NCBI RefSeq assembly: GCF_004310425.1
Contig: NZ_SIUB01000005.1
Span: forward strand, 1-64,000
Source: Hansschlegelia quercus
GTDB lineage: Bacteria > Pseudomonadota > Alphaproteobacteria > Rhizobiales > Methylopilaceae
Length of the DNA stretch: 64,000 bases
Direction: 5' to 3'
Made by a program: the position numbers and the translations under genes. Positions 55,258 through 64,000 of this stretch are shown here, one piece after another; the first letter of the stretch is position 1, and every line of letters starts with the position of its first letter. The notes beneath the pieces were generated by a model. That model was not told where the DNA came from, searched no databases, and saw nothing but the letters and a program-made list of their open reading frames with translations.

Positions 55258-56204
55258 AAGCCTTCACTTATGAGCGCGTCGCAACCCCGGCCGAGGCCGC
55301 CGCTGCGGCCGCCAAGAACGACGGCGCCAAGTTCATCGCCGGCGGCACCAACCTCCTCGACCTGATGAAGCTCGAGATCGAAACGCCGACCCACCTGATC
55401 GACGTGAACCGGCTCGCTCTCGACAAGATCGAAGCGACGCCCGAGGGCGGACTGCGCATCGGCGCGCTTGTCCGCAACACCGACCTCGCCGCCCACGAGG
55501 GCGTCAGGCGCGACTATGCGCTTCTTGCCCGCGCGCTGCTCGCGGGCGCCTCAGGGCAGCTCCGCAACAGGGCGACCACCGCCGGCAACCTGCTCCAGCG
55601 CACGCGGTGCCCGTACTTCTACGATACGGCGCAGCCCTGCAATAAGCGGACGCCCGGCTCTGGCTGCTCAGCGATCGGCGGGTTCAGCCGGCAGCTCGCC
55701 GTTGTCGGCGTATCCGACGCCTGCATCGCCACCCACCCGAGCGACATGGCCGTCGCTATGCGCGCGCTGGACGCCGTGGTGGAGACGGTGAAGCCCGGCG
55801 GCGAAGCGCGAACCATCTCGATCGCCGACTTCCACCGCCTACCGGGAAACACGCCGCACGTCGAGACGGCGCTTGAGAAGGGCGAGCTCATCGCGGCCGT
55901 GACGCTGCCGCCTCCTGTCGGCGGCAAGCACGTCTACCGGAAGGTGCGGGACCGCGCGTCCTATGCCTTCGCGCTTGTTTCGGTGGCCGCGATCGTGCAG
56001 CCGGACGGCTCCGGCCGCGTCGCGGTTGGCGGCGTCGCTCCGAAGCCGTGGCGTATCGAGGGCGCCGAGGCGGACATGAGGCGCGGCGCCAAGGCCGTCA
56101 CGGACGGCCTGTTCGCCGACGCGAGACCCACCCACGACAACGAGTTCAAGCGGACGCTCGCGCAGCGCACGCTCGGCTCGGTCCTGACGGAGGCGCGAGG
56201 CTGA
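55254..56204 (+). CDS. paoB: Aldehyde dehydrogenase FAD-binding subunit PaoB-like
   Basis: 316 aa. FAD-binding type 2 fold with [17 protein letters not shown] near residue 32-48 and [19 protein letters not shown] near 106-124. The latter segment precedes several Cys ([18 protein letters not shown]) that bind a [4Fe-4S] cluster in E. coli PaoB. Middle subunit, coupled to both neighbours (4-nt and 1-nt overlaps). Confidence 0.92.
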   Translation: MKAFTYERVATPAEAAAAAAKNDGAKFIAGGTNLLDLMKLEIETPTHLIDVNRLALDKIEATPEGGLRIGALVRNTDLAAHEGVRRDYALLARALLAGASGQLRNRATTAGNLLQRTRCPYFYDTAQPCNKRTPGSGCSAIGGFSRQLAVVGVSDACIATHPSDMAVAMRALDAVVETVKPGGEARTISIADFHRLPGNTPHVETALEKGELIAAVTLPPPVGGKHVYRKVRDRASYAFALVSVAAIVQPDGSGRVAVGGVAPKPWRIEGAEADMRRGAKAVTDGLFADARPTHDNEFKRTLAQRTLGSVLTEARG

Positions 56205-58414
56205 TGCCCATGAAGTTCGATACGCCCGCCACGACAAACCCGATCGACCAGCTCAAGGTGGTCGGCAAGCCTTATGACCGCATCGACGGACCGCTCAAAG
56301 TCTGCGGCCGCGCGCCCTACGCCTATGAGCGGCACGACGTCGTCGAGAACCCGGCGATCGGCTACGTCGTCGGCGCGGGGATCGCCAAGGGCCGGATCAA
56401 CAGCTTCGACCTCGCCGCGGCAAAGGCGGCGCCCGGGGTGCTTGCGATCGTCACGCACGAGAGCGCGGGCAAGCTCGGAATCGGCAAGAGGAACATCGCC
56501 AAGCTTCTCGGCGGCCCTGAGATCGATCATTACCACCAGGCCGTCGCCGTGGTGGTCGCTGAAACGTTCGAGCAGGCCCGCGCCGCCGCCAACCTCGTGC
56601 GCGTCGACTACGCGCCGTCGAAAGGCGCTTTCGATCTGCACGCGTCCAAGGACGGAGCCGTCAAGCCGAACATGGGCGAGGATGAGCCGGACTCCGCGAC
56701 GGGCGACTTCTCGGCCGCCTACGAGGCGGCGCCTGTGAAGCTCGACGAGACCTACACGACGCCGGACCAAGCGCACGCGATGATGGAGCCGCACGCCTCC
56801 CTGGCTGCGTGGGACGGCGACAAGGTCACCGTCTGGACCTCCAATCAGATGATCGACTGGGCCGCGTCGGATCTGGCCAAGACGCTCGACATAGGGAAGG
56901 AGAAGGTGCGGATCGTGTCGCCGTTCGTGGGCGGCGGCTTCGGAGGCAAACTGTTCCTGCGCGCTGACGCCGCGCTGGCGGCGCTCGGCGCGAAGGCCTG
57001 CGGCCGGCCAGTGAAGGTCGCGCTGCCGCGGCCTCTCGTCTTCAACAACACCACGCATCGGCCGGCGACCATCCAGCGGGTGCGGATCGGCGCGACGCGC
57101 GACGGCAAGATCTTGGCGATCGCGCACGAGACCTGGTCCGGCAACCTGCCGAAGGGCAGGCCCGAAAACGCCATCAACCAGACCCGGCTGCTCTATGCCG
57201 GCGAGCATCGGATGACCGCGACCCGTCTCGCCACCCTCGATCTTCCGGAGGGGAACGCCATGCGCGCTCCCGGCGAGGCGCCGGGCATGATGGCGCTCGA
57301 GATCGCTATGGACGAGGCGGCGGAGAAGCTCGGCATTGATCCCGTCGAGTTCCGGATCCTCAACGACACGCAGGTCGACCCCGAAAAGCCGGAGCGCCGC
57401 TTCTCGCAGCGTCGCCTAACCGAGTGTTTCAGGATCGGCGCGGAGAAGTTCGGTTGGTCGGCGAGGCCCCAAGTAGGCGCTTGGCGCGACGGCCGCTGGC
57501 TGGTGGGGCTCGGCGTCGCCACCGCCTTCCGGGACAACAAGGTGATGACGTCGGGCGCGCGTATGCGGCTCTCTGCAAACGGGCGCGTCGCGGTCGAGAC
57601 CGACATGACCGACATCGGCACCGGCTCTTACACGATCATCGCGCAGACTGCGGCCGAGATGATGGGCCTGCCCTTGGAGCGAGTGGACGTCCGCCTCGGC
57701 GATTCCTCGTTTCCCGTTTCCGCCGGATCCGGCGGCCAATGGGGCGCGAACTCCGCGACGTCAGGCGTCTACGCTGCCTGCGTGAAGCTGCGCGAGGCGG
57801 TCGCCCGGCAGGTAGGCATTGATCCCGCGACGGCCGAGTTCGCCGACGGCGAGGTCCGCGGCGGCGGCAAGTCCGCTTCGCTCGCAGGCGTCGCCAAGAC
57901 GCAGGACATTGTGGTGGAAGATGCGATCGAGTTCGGCGATCTCGACAAGACCTTCCAGCAATCGACCTTCGGCGCGCATTTCGTGGAGGTCGGCGTCGAC
58001 GCCGCGACCGCGGAAACTCGCATCCGCCGGATGCTGGCCGTCTGCGCTGCGGGGCGGATCCTGAACCCAAAATCCGCCCGCAGTCAGGTCATCGGCGCGA
58101 TGACCATGGGCGCTGGCGCCGCGCTGATGGAGGATCTCGTCGTCGACAAGGAGCGAGGCTTCTTCGTCAACCACGACCTCGCGGGCTACGAGGTGCCGGT
58201 CCACGCCGACATCCCGCACCAGGAGGTCGTATTCCTTGATGAGACCGATCCCTACTCCTCGCCCATGAAGGCGAAAGGCGTGGGTGAGCTGGGCATCTGC
58301 GGCGTGGCGGCGGCGATCGCTAACGCGATCTACAACGCCACCGGCGTGCGCGTGCGAGACTATCCGATCACGCTCGACAAGCTGCTGGACGCGATGCCGG
58401 AAGGACGAGCGTAG
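56204..58414 (+). CDS. paoC: Aldehyde dehydrogenase molybdopterin-binding subunit PaoC-like
   Basis: 736 aa. Xanthine-oxidase-family large subunit. Features: VGKPYDRIDGPLKVCGRAPY at the start, VGGGFGGKLFLRADAAL near 240, RAPGEAPGMMALE near 350, and the C-terminal KAKGVGELGICGVAAAIANA, whose Glu is the catalytic base. Uses a molybdenum cofactor (cytosine dinucleotide in E. coli) to oxidise aldehydes. In a methylotroph it may detoxify aldehydes. The chaperone PaoD is not in the window. Confidence 0.93.
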   Translation: MPMKFDTPATTNPIDQLKVVGKPYDRIDGPLKVCGRAPYAYERHDVVENPAIGYVVGAGIAKGRINSFDLAAAKAAPGVLAIVTHESAGKLGIGKRNIAKLLGGPEIDHYHQAVAVVVAETFEQARAAANLVRVDYAPSKGAFDLHASKDGAVKPNMGEDEPDSATGDFSAAYEAAPVKLDETYTTPDQAHAMMEPHASLAAWDGDKVTVWTSNQMIDWAASDLAKTLDIGKEKVRIVSPFVGGGFGGKLFLRADAALAALGAKACGRPVKVALPRPLVFNNTTHRPATIQRVRIGATRDGKILAIAHETWSGNLPKGRPENAINQTRLLYAGEHRMTATRLATLDLPEGNAMRAPGEAPGMMALEIAMDEAAEKLGIDPVEFRILNDTQVDPEKPERRFSQRRLTECFRIGAEKFGWSARPQVGAWRDGRWLVGLGVATAFRDNKVMTSGARMRLSANGRVAVETDMTDIGTGSYTIIAQTAAEMMGLPLERVDVRLGDSSFPVSAGSGGQWGANSATSGVYAACVKLREAVARQVGIDPATAEFADGEVRGGGKSASLAGVAKTQDIVVEDAIEFGDLDKTFQQSTFGAHFVEVGVDAATAETRIRRMLAVCAAGRILNPKSARSQVIGAMTMGAGAALMEDLVVDKERGFFVNHDLAGYEVPVHADIPHQEVVFLDETDPYSSPMKAKGVGELGICGVAAAIANAIYNATGVRVRDYPITLDKLLDAMPEGRA

Positions 58415-58448
58415 GGTTTATAGAGGAGCCCAATCTACTAGGGGTGCT

Positions 58449-59693
58449 TCATGCCCTCGTCGGGGCGAAGGCTTCGATCGGGATGGATGGCGTTCGGTCA
58501 GCAAGCAGATCCGCCACCACCTCGCCGGTCCTCGCTCCGGACGCCAATCCGATGTGCCCATGCCCGAACGCGTAGATGACGTCAGGCGATCGGCTCGCGC
58601 GGCCGATCACGGGGAGGGAATCCGGCATGCTCGGCCGAAAGCCCATCCACTGAGTGAGGCGCTCCTCGGGATAGGCTCTCCTCAATCCTGGAAACAGCCG
58701 CTGGCCGAGGGTCAGCAGCATGCGGGCGCGCCGCCAGTCCGGTTCTGCGTCAAGACCGGCGAACTCCACGGTGCCGGCCAGGCGCAGGCCCATCTCCATG
58801 GACGTCGCGACGAACTTGCCGGTCGCGTCGAGGATCGATGAGCGCGGTCCGACCTCCGGGTCCTTGATGACGATGTGATAGCCGCGCTCGGTGTCGAGGG
58901 GCACGTCGTCGCCGAGCTCCTTGGCGAGCGGCTTCGACCAGGCGCCGGCGGCGACCACCGCGCGATCGGCCTCCACGCAGCCGTCAGCCGTGCGCACCGC
59001 CTGTAGTCGATCGCCCTCAAGATCGAACCCGATTGCACGAGCGCGCTTGATCGTTCCGCCGTCGCGCACGAACGCGTCGGCGAGCGTCGAGACCAGCCGG
59101 TTGGGGTTCACGGTGTGGCCGTTGTCGGGCACGAAGACGCCGATCCCGTAATCGTGCGAGAGGCTGGGCTCCTGCTGCCAAAGGGCGTCCGACGTGAGCA
59201 CGTCGAAGGCGACGCCGTTGTCGCGCCGCAACCGCCAGCCGAGCGCGTCGCCGTCAAAATCCTTCTTGGAGCGGTAGACGACCAGATGACCCTGGCGCCT
59301 CAACAGTCCTTCCGCGCCGGCGTTTTTCACGAGCGGCTGGTAGGAGCCGTAGCTGTCGCGCAGCAGGCCGGCGAGCGCCTTGGCTTGCGCCTCGACACGA
59401 TCACGAGATCCCGCCTTGAGGAACCGGTAGATCCACGGCGCGATCTTCGGCGCGTAACCCCAGCGGATCGACAGCGGTCCGAGCGGGTCGACCAGCCATC
59501 CGGGAACCTTGGGCAGGTTGCCTGGCATCGACATCGGCACGACCGAAGAGGCGTTTAGGCAGCCGGCGTTGCCGAAGGTCGCCCCCTCGGCGATCTCGCC
59601 GGGCTCGATCAGCGTGACTTCGTGGCCCTCTCTTAGCGCGAAGCTTGCCGAAGCCACGCCGACGGCGCCGCCCCCGATCACCACGACCTTCAT
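58449..59693 (-). CDS. FAD-dependent D-amino acid dehydrogenase-like protein (DadA family)
   Basis: 414 aa. N-terminal GxGxxG FAD motif VVIGGGAVGVASASFAL (residues 4-20), the DadA element GNAGCLNASSVVP (48-60) and a C-terminal FGHGHIGLASGARTG. DAO-family enzymes oxidatively deaminate D-amino acids, sarcosine or similar amines; the substrate here is unknown. First of two minus-strand genes next to the monooxygenase cluster, 28 nt from the flavin reductase. Confidence 0.88.
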   Translation of the reverse strand: MKVVVIGGGAVGVASASFALREGHEVTLIEPGEIAEGATFGNAGCLNASSVVPMSMPGNLPKVPGWLVDPLGPLSIRWGYAPKIAPWIYRFLKAGSRDRVEAQAKALAGLLRDSYGSYQPLVKNAGAEGLLRRQGHLVVYRSKKDFDGDALGWRLRRDNGVAFDVLTSDALWQQEPSLSHDYGIGVFVPDNGHTVNPNRLVSTLADAFVRDGGTIKRARAIGFDLEGDRLQAVRTADGCVEADRAVVAAGAWSKPLAKELGDDVPLDTERGYHIVIKDPEVGPRSSILDATGKFVATSMEMGLRLAGTVEFAGLDAEPDWRRARMLLTLGQRLFPGLRRAYPEERLTQWMGFRPSMPDSLPVIGRASRSPDVIYAFGHGHIGLASGARTGEVVADLLADRTPSIPIEAFAPTRA

Positions 59694-59721
59694 GACGGCC
59701 GCTCTCCGCCGCTTTGCGCGA

Positions 59722-60222
59722 TCATGCCGGCGCTACGGCCGAGCGCAGCGCGTCGAAGCGGCCGCCCGCGTAGAGAAGCGGGCGGGCCTCGTCGCTGCGC
59801 ATCGCGATGTCGACGACAGTCGCGATGAATACGGTGTGGCTCTGGACCGGGACCGCCTCTGCGATCGTGCAATCAAAGCTCGCGAGGGCGCCGGCGAGCG
59901 CCGGCGCTCCCGTCGACAGCGGTCGCCAAGCGGTCTCGGCGAAGCGGCGGTGGCGGTGCTCCGACCCGCTGAACAGTTGCGCGGTCTCCATGTCGTCTTC
60001 GGCGAGCAGGTTCACGCAGAACAGGCCCGCGCGGCCGATCACGTCGTGGCAGGAGACCTGGCGATTCACGCAGATCAGCAGCGTCGGCCGGGGTTCGGCC
60101 GCGACGGAGGTCACGGCCGTCGCGGCGAAGCCGTGCGGTTGACCGTCTTCGATCGTCGTGATCACCGATACGCCGGAGGCGAGCCGCCGCATGCCGCGCT
60201 TGAACTCTGAAGGATCAGTCAT
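59722..60222 (-). CDS. Flavin reductase (FMN-binding split barrel)
   Basis: 166 aa. Flavin reductase pattern: RRLASGVSVITT near residue 11-22, GFAATAVTSVAAEPRPTLLI near 32, and C-terminal GRFDAL. Provides reduced flavin to two-component monooxygenases. The divergent LLM-type monooxygenase at 60533 is the natural partner (inference). Precedes the DadA-like gene on the same strand. Confidence 0.9.
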   Translation of the reverse strand: MTDPSEFKRGMRRLASGVSVITTIEDGQPHGFAATAVTSVAAEPRPTLLICVNRQVSCHDVIGRAGLFCVNLLAEDDMETAQLFSGSEHRHRRFAETAWRPLSTGAPALAGALASFDCTIAEAVPVQSHTVFIATVVDIAMRSDEARPLLYAGGRFDALRSAVAPA

Positions 60223-60532
60223 CGAAAGCTCCTGTGCCGGCTTTCGCCGCAGCTCTCAGTCGGCAAGCGTCATGCCACCGTGGTGGTCCGTCGCCGACGA
60301 GGCGCCAAGGCGCGGCCCGTCTCGACGCTGAGGCGACGGATGTCGCTGATCTGAGACGTGATGTCCCTGGGACGCCCCGCGCCGCGCCATCTACCGTTCA
60401 AGCCTTCGATGGGCAGGGCCGGGAACTCAGCAGAACCAACGGTTTGGTGGCCTCGAAGCGGCCTCCTCGCTTCTGCTGGCATGTCTCTTGCGGCAACGTC
60501 GGGAGCCCCTTCCTAAGCAATGAGGCGCCGCC
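60223..60532. promoter_or_regulatory. Divergent control region
   Basis: About 310 bases between the flavin reductase and the monooxygenase, facing both ways. No coding frame. It must hold promoters for both units. I saw no clear operator repeat. Confidence 0.45.
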
Positions 60533-61654
60533 TTGAAGCTCTCACTGTTCATGATGCCCATGCATGCGATGAACCGGGACTATCCGGAAACGCTGGATGA
60601 AGACGTTGAGGCCTTCAAGCTTGCCGATGAACTCGGCTTTGAGGAGGGCTGGATCGGCGAGCATTACTCGTCCGAGATCGAGCAAATCTCTTCACCGCTC
60701 ATCTTTCTTGCGCATATTGCCGCGCAGACGAAGAACATGAAGCTCGGCACCGGCGTCGTCTCGCTGCCGATCTATCATCCCGCGCAATTGTCGTCCCATG
60801 TCGCGCTGCTCGATCACCTGACCAAGGGCAGGCTGATCCTGGGCATCGGCACCGGAGGATTGGGTTCGGACTTCGAGGTCTTCGATCTCGTCGAGGCCGA
60901 CCGCACCGCAATGATGTTGGACTCTCTCTCGATCATGAAGACGATCTGGGCGTCCGATCCGCCCTACGACGTCGAGGGCAAGTTCTGGAAGGTCCGGCTG
61001 AAGGACATGATCTGGCCGGATCTGGGCGTCGGACCCCTCCCAAAAACACTGCAGAAGCCGCATCCCAAGCTCGCAGTGTCCGTCAGCAGCCCGAATTCCG
61101 GCTCGATCCGGGTGGCGGCTCGGGAAGACCTGATGCCGATCTCGGCGAATTTCGTCGCCTCCTGGGTCGTGAAGACCCACTGGGAGACCTATTGCGACGA
61201 GCTCACGAAGCTCGGCAAGACGCCCGACGGCGCGAACTGGCGGGTGGCGCGCAGCATCTTCGTGGCGCCGACGGACGCGGAGGCCGAGGCCTACGTCAAG
61301 ACGCCGGGCGGGGCCTATGACTGGTACTACGACTACATGTTCCAGGTTTACGCCCGCATGGGCGCGGCGGCCCTGCTGGCGCCATTCGCCGACACGCCGC
61401 CGGAGACCATCACCCACGAGCTCGTCCGCGACAATTTCGTGATCTACGGAAGCCCGGAGACGGTGGCGGAGAAGATCCTGGCGTTGCGCGAGGAGGTCGG
61501 CCCGTTCGAGACGCTGATGATGACCTCGCATGACTGGACCGACAAAGCGGTGATGCGGCGCTCCATGGAGCTGCTCGCCAAAGAGGTCATGCCGCGCGTC
61601 AACGCCGCGCTCGACGCCGAGCCTTTTGAATTGAAGCGCGCGGCGGGAGCCTGA
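60533..61654 (+). CDS. LLM-class flavin-dependent monooxygenase
   Basis: 373 aa from TTG 60533 with GAGG 7 bases upstream. Bacterial-luciferase fold: EAFKLADELGFEEGWIGEH near 23-40, LKLGTG-type strand (MKLGTGVVSLP), LLDHLTKGRLILGIGTGG near 95-112. Such enzymes use reduced FMN from a separate reductase to oxygenate an organic substrate. The N-terminal part resembles limonene- and alkane-type monooxygenases, but this cannot fix the substrate. Two bases separate it from the next gene. Confidence 0.9.
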   Translation: MKLSLFMMPMHAMNRDYPETLDEDVEAFKLADELGFEEGWIGEHYSSEIEQISSPLIFLAHIAAQTKNMKLGTGVVSLPIYHPAQLSSHVALLDHLTKGRLILGIGTGGLGSDFEVFDLVEADRTAMMLDSLSIMKTIWASDPPYDVEGKFWKVRLKDMIWPDLGVGPLPKTLQKPHPKLAVSVSSPNSGSIRVAAREDLMPISANFVASWVVKTHWETYCDELTKLGKTPDGANWRVARSIFVAPTDAEAEAYVKTPGGAYDWYYDYMFQVYARMGAAALLAPFADTPPETITHELVRDNFVIYGSPETVAEKILALREEVGPFETLMMTSHDWTDKAVMRRSMELLAKEVMPRVNAALDAEPFELKRAAGA

Positions 61655-61656
61655 GC

Positions 61657-62925
61657 ATGCTGAGCACGGATACGGGTCTGCTCGAACCGGGCAAGCTCTG
61701 GGTCAACTGGTTCGGCGAGCAGTACTTCGTGCCGGCCTACACTGCCCGGCCGCGGTCCGAGGAGGACGTGCGCGCGGTCGTGCTCGCCGCGCGCAAGCTC
61801 GGCCTCGCCATCCGCGCGAGCGGCGCCGGGCACTCCAATCCCGCCGTTGTGCCGACGCCGGGCGTCCATGTCGATTTCGACGGCTTCAACGAGGTCATCT
61901 CGGTCGACCGCGAAAAGCTCCAGGTCACAGTGCAGCCGGGCATCCGGGTCGGCGAGCTCAGCCGCTACCTACGCACGGTCGGCATGTCGCTCAACAATCA
62001 GGGCGACATCGACACGCAGAGCGTGACCGGCGCGATCATGACCGCGACCCATGGCGCTGGGGTCACGCTGCCTTGCATGTCCATGCAGATGATCGCGGCG
62101 CGGATCATCACCGCGGAGGGCGACTTCCTCGATCTGTCGCAGGAGAAGGACGGCGAGCTGTTCAAGGCGTTCCGCGCCTCGATCGGCCTGTTCGGGCTGA
62201 TCGTGTCGCTCACCATCCAGGCCGTACCGTCCTACAACATCCACAAGCGCTCCTGGAACACGGACGTCGAGGATTGCATCGGCGGCCTGCACCAGCGGCT
62301 CGCAGATAACCGGACGTTCTGGTTCTTCTGGCTGCCACGCAAGGAGTCCGCCGAGCTCTACGTGTTGCCGGGCGGCGTCGTGCCGTCCCAGGCGACCCGC
62401 GACCACGACATCTGCCACATGCGCACCTACAACGCAGTCCCCGTGGACGAGCCGGCCCCCGAGCTGCAGCCCGGCGAGCAGTTCGGGCACAGCTCGATGA
62501 TCTTTCCTAATCCCTACATCCCGAACTTCCGCGAGATCGAATACGCGGTGCCGTTCGATCGGTTCGAGGAGGCGTTCGCGGAGGTGCGCGAGCGCTTTAT
62601 CGCCAAATACCCGCAGGCGATCTATCCGGTCGAATGTCGCCCGGTGAAGGCCGACGACAGCTATCTCAGCGCCTATGCCGAGCGCGCGGGCTACGCGCTG
62701 TCGATCTCCGGCCCGCTTGAGCATTGGACCTGGGCCATGCTGCAGGAGATGGACGAGATCCTCGACCGCTACGAGGCGCGTCCGCACTGGGGCAAGCACC
62801 ACTTCATGTCGCCGCAGCGGCTCGAGCGGCTCTACCCGCGCTACGACGCCTTCAAGAAGATCCGTCGTGAGATCGATCCCGACGGCATGTTCTTGAACGA
62901 CCACCTCCGGGCGCTCTTCGCCTGA
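61657..62925 (+). CDS. FAD-binding oxidase, aldonolactone oxidase (ALO) type
   Basis: 422 aa. N-terminal FAD-binding type 4 domain: RSEEDVRAVVLAARK, RASGAGHSN (His-like FAD site near 56-62), GDIDTQSVTGAIMTATHGAG near 115-135. C-terminal ALO domain ends HWGKHHF...RLYPRYDAFKK, the pattern of gulono- and arabinonolactone oxidases (FAD and O2 or cytochrome acceptor). Two nt after the monooxygenase. Probably oxidises a hydroxyl or lactone in the same pathway (inference). Confidence 0.9.
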   Translation: MLSTDTGLLEPGKLWVNWFGEQYFVPAYTARPRSEEDVRAVVLAARKLGLAIRASGAGHSNPAVVPTPGVHVDFDGFNEVISVDREKLQVTVQPGIRVGELSRYLRTVGMSLNNQGDIDTQSVTGAIMTATHGAGVTLPCMSMQMIAARIITAEGDFLDLSQEKDGELFKAFRASIGLFGLIVSLTIQAVPSYNIHKRSWNTDVEDCIGGLHQRLADNRTFWFFWLPRKESAELYVLPGGVVPSQATRDHDICHMRTYNAVPVDEPAPELQPGEQFGHSSMIFPNPYIPNFREIEYAVPFDRFEEAFAEVRERFIAKYPQAIYPVECRPVKADDSYLSAYAERAGYALSISGPLEHWTWAMLQEMDEILDRYEARPHWGKHHFMSPQRLERLYPRYDAFKKIRREIDPDGMFLNDHLRALFA

Positions 62926-62928
62926 CCC

Positions 62929-62956
62929 GCATGCCGTCGCATCAGCGACGGCATGC
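62929..62956 (+). other. 12-bp perfect inverted repeat between two cluster genes
   Basis: GCATGCCGTCGC (62929-62940), loop ATCA, GCGACGGCATGC (62945-62956). It begins 3 bases after the ALO gene stop and ends 25 bases before the aldehyde dehydrogenase start. No T run. Could be a partial attenuator, an mRNA processing site or an operator. Confidence 0.55.
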
Positions 62957-62981
62957 GCCTGAACCGACTGGAACAACGCCA

Positions 62982-64000
62982 ATGACCATGAGCCTCAGCA
63001 TCGCGGCGGCCGAGCCCGCTGACGCGCCGATCAAGCAGCTGATCATCGACGGCAAATTCGTCGACGCGCAGTCCGGCCGCACCTTCGAAACCCGCAATCC
63101 CGCGACCGGCGAGCTTCTCGCCAATGTCGCCGAAGGAGACGCGGCCGATATCGAGATCGCCGTCGCCGCCGCGCGGCGCGCCTTCGAAGGACCGTGGAGC
63201 CGCTTCACCCCGTTCCAGCGGCAGGAATGCCTGCTGAAGTTCGCCGACCTCGTGGAGAAGCACTTCGAGGAGCTTACGCGCACCGACGTGCTCGACATGG
63301 GCATGCCGATCACCTCCGCGCTCGCCCGCAAGACCCGCGCGCTCGGCATGATCCGCTTCTACGCCGGGATGTGCACGACCATCCACGGCGAGACGCTGCC
63401 GAACTCGTTTCCCGGCGAGGTCTTCAGCTACACGCTGAAGGAGCCGATCGGCGTCGTGGGCGCGATCACCCCGTGGAACGCGCCTCTGACTTCGACGATG
63501 TGGAAGCTCGGCCCAGTGCTCGCGACCGGCTGCACGATGGTGCTGAAGCCCGCGGAGGACGCGCCGCTGACGGCGCTTCGGCTCGGCGAACTGCTGCTCG
63601 AGGCCGGCGTGCCGGCCGGCGTCGTCAACGTCGTGCCGGGCTTCGGCCACACCGCGGGCGCGGCGCTCGCCGCCCATATGGACGTCGACAAGATCGCCTT
63701 CACCGGCTCCGACGTCACCGGCCGCAGGATCATCGAAGCGTCCAAAGGCAACATCAAGCGCGTAACTCTGGAGCTCGGCGGCAAGTCGCCGGACGTGATC
63801 TTCGCCGACTGCGACATGGATCTCGCGGTTCCAGGCGCGGGGATGGGCGTGTTCGCTAACACCGGCCAGATCTGCTGCGCGGGCACGCGGCTGCTGATCG
63901 AGCGGCCGATCTACGAGGAGTTTGTTGCGCGCGTGTCGGCCTACGCCAAGTCGTTGAAGGTCGGCGACGGCATGGACCCGGCGACGCAGATCGGGCCGGT
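62982..64000 (+). CDS. Aldehyde dehydrogenase, 3' end beyond the window
   Basis: At least 339 aa, open to the window edge. NAD(P)-dependent ALDH superfamily: ITPWNAP near 160-168, LKPAEDAPLTAL near 183-195, FTGSDVTGRRI near 236, catalytic Glu in LELGGKSPD near 260 and catalytic Cys in GQICCAGTR near 294. About 150 residues of the C terminus are missing. Start ATG at 62982 (ATG at 62988 is an alternative). Next step of the flavin-enzyme pathway: oxidation of an aldehyde to an acid (inference). Confidence 0.93.
   Translation, partial: MTMSLSIAAAEPADAPIKQLIIDGKFVDAQSGRTFETRNPATGELLANVAEGDAADIEIAVAAARRAFEGPWSRFTPFQRQECLLKFADLVEKHFEELTRTDVLDMGMPITSALARKTRALGMIRFYAGMCTTIHGETLPNSFPGEVFSYTLKEPIGVVGAITPWNAPLTSTMWKLGPVLATGCTMVLKPAEDAPLTALRLGELLLEAGVPAGVVNVVPGFGHTAGAALAAHMDVDKIAFTGSDVTGRRIIEASKGNIKRVTLELGGKSPDVIFADCDMDLAVPGAGMGVFANTGQICCAGTRLLIERPIYEEFVARVSAYAKSLKVGDGMDPATQIGP

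Overview
This is a GC-rich window from the chromosome of an alphaproteobacterial methylotroph, probably a Hyphomicrobiales genus such as Methylopila, Hansschlegelia or a relative (genus is inference). The evidence is a complete calcium-type methanol dehydrogenase cluster (mxaFJGIRSACKLDEH), Rhizobiales-type tRNAs, DUF930 and DUF3618 proteins, and a long palindromic intergenic repeat. Most genes sit in tightly packed operons with 4-nt stop/start overlaps. No CRISPR array, rRNA or intact insertion sequence is visible.

Layout. 1-75: 3' end of an initiator tRNA-Met and its terminator. 237-1349: an Old Yellow Enzyme. 1399-4802 (minus): an energy-coupling-factor (ECF) vitamin/base transporter operon ending in a phosphoribosyltransferase, with a potentially structured leader at 4966-5029. 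5249-7597: a small secreted protein, then a divergent LysR regulator and NmrA-type reductase. 7884-19473 (minus): the mxa cluster. The structural part mxaF-J-G-I has long spacers carrying hairpins. The maturation part mxaR-S-A-C-K-L-D-E is joined by seven consecutive 4-nt overlaps. 19879-22513 (plus, divergent): a lipoprotein, a sensor kinase and a LuxR-type response regulator in the arrangement of the Paracoccus mxaZYX genes, followed by a subtilisin-like peptidase.

23948-30470: a mixed region with a LysR gene whose start appears to be CTG, a Gfo/Idh/MocA oxidoreductase, a gene-poor stretch with a truncated sensor-kinase remnant, a DUF930 protein, a PRC-barrel protein, a chemotaxis receptor and an elongator tRNA-Met. 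30563-48809: mostly housekeeping genes (ispH, thrB, rnhA, malonyl-CoA decarboxylase, an ABC exporter, a sulfite-oxidase-like/flavin reductase pair, a three-domain phospholipid acyltransferase, a membrane acyltransferase, a cytochrome c, polA). The PolA proofreading domain has lost two catalytic aspartates.

48967-54184: an AT-richer DUF262 gene, a small Cys/His protein, a GntR regulator divergent from a PfkB kinase, and a three-gene envelope operon (DUF1469, DUF3618). 54613-58414: a PaoABC-type molybdenum aldehyde dehydrogenase. 58449-64000: a flavin-enzyme cluster (amino-acid dehydrogenase-like, flavin reductase, luciferase-like monooxygenase, aldonolactone-oxidase-like protein, aldehyde dehydrogenase cut by the window end) that looks like an oxidative catabolic pathway I cannot name.

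The best candidates for something undescribed are this last cluster, the ECF transporter with its own phosphoribosyltransferase and leader RNA, and the MxaZYX-linked peptidase.
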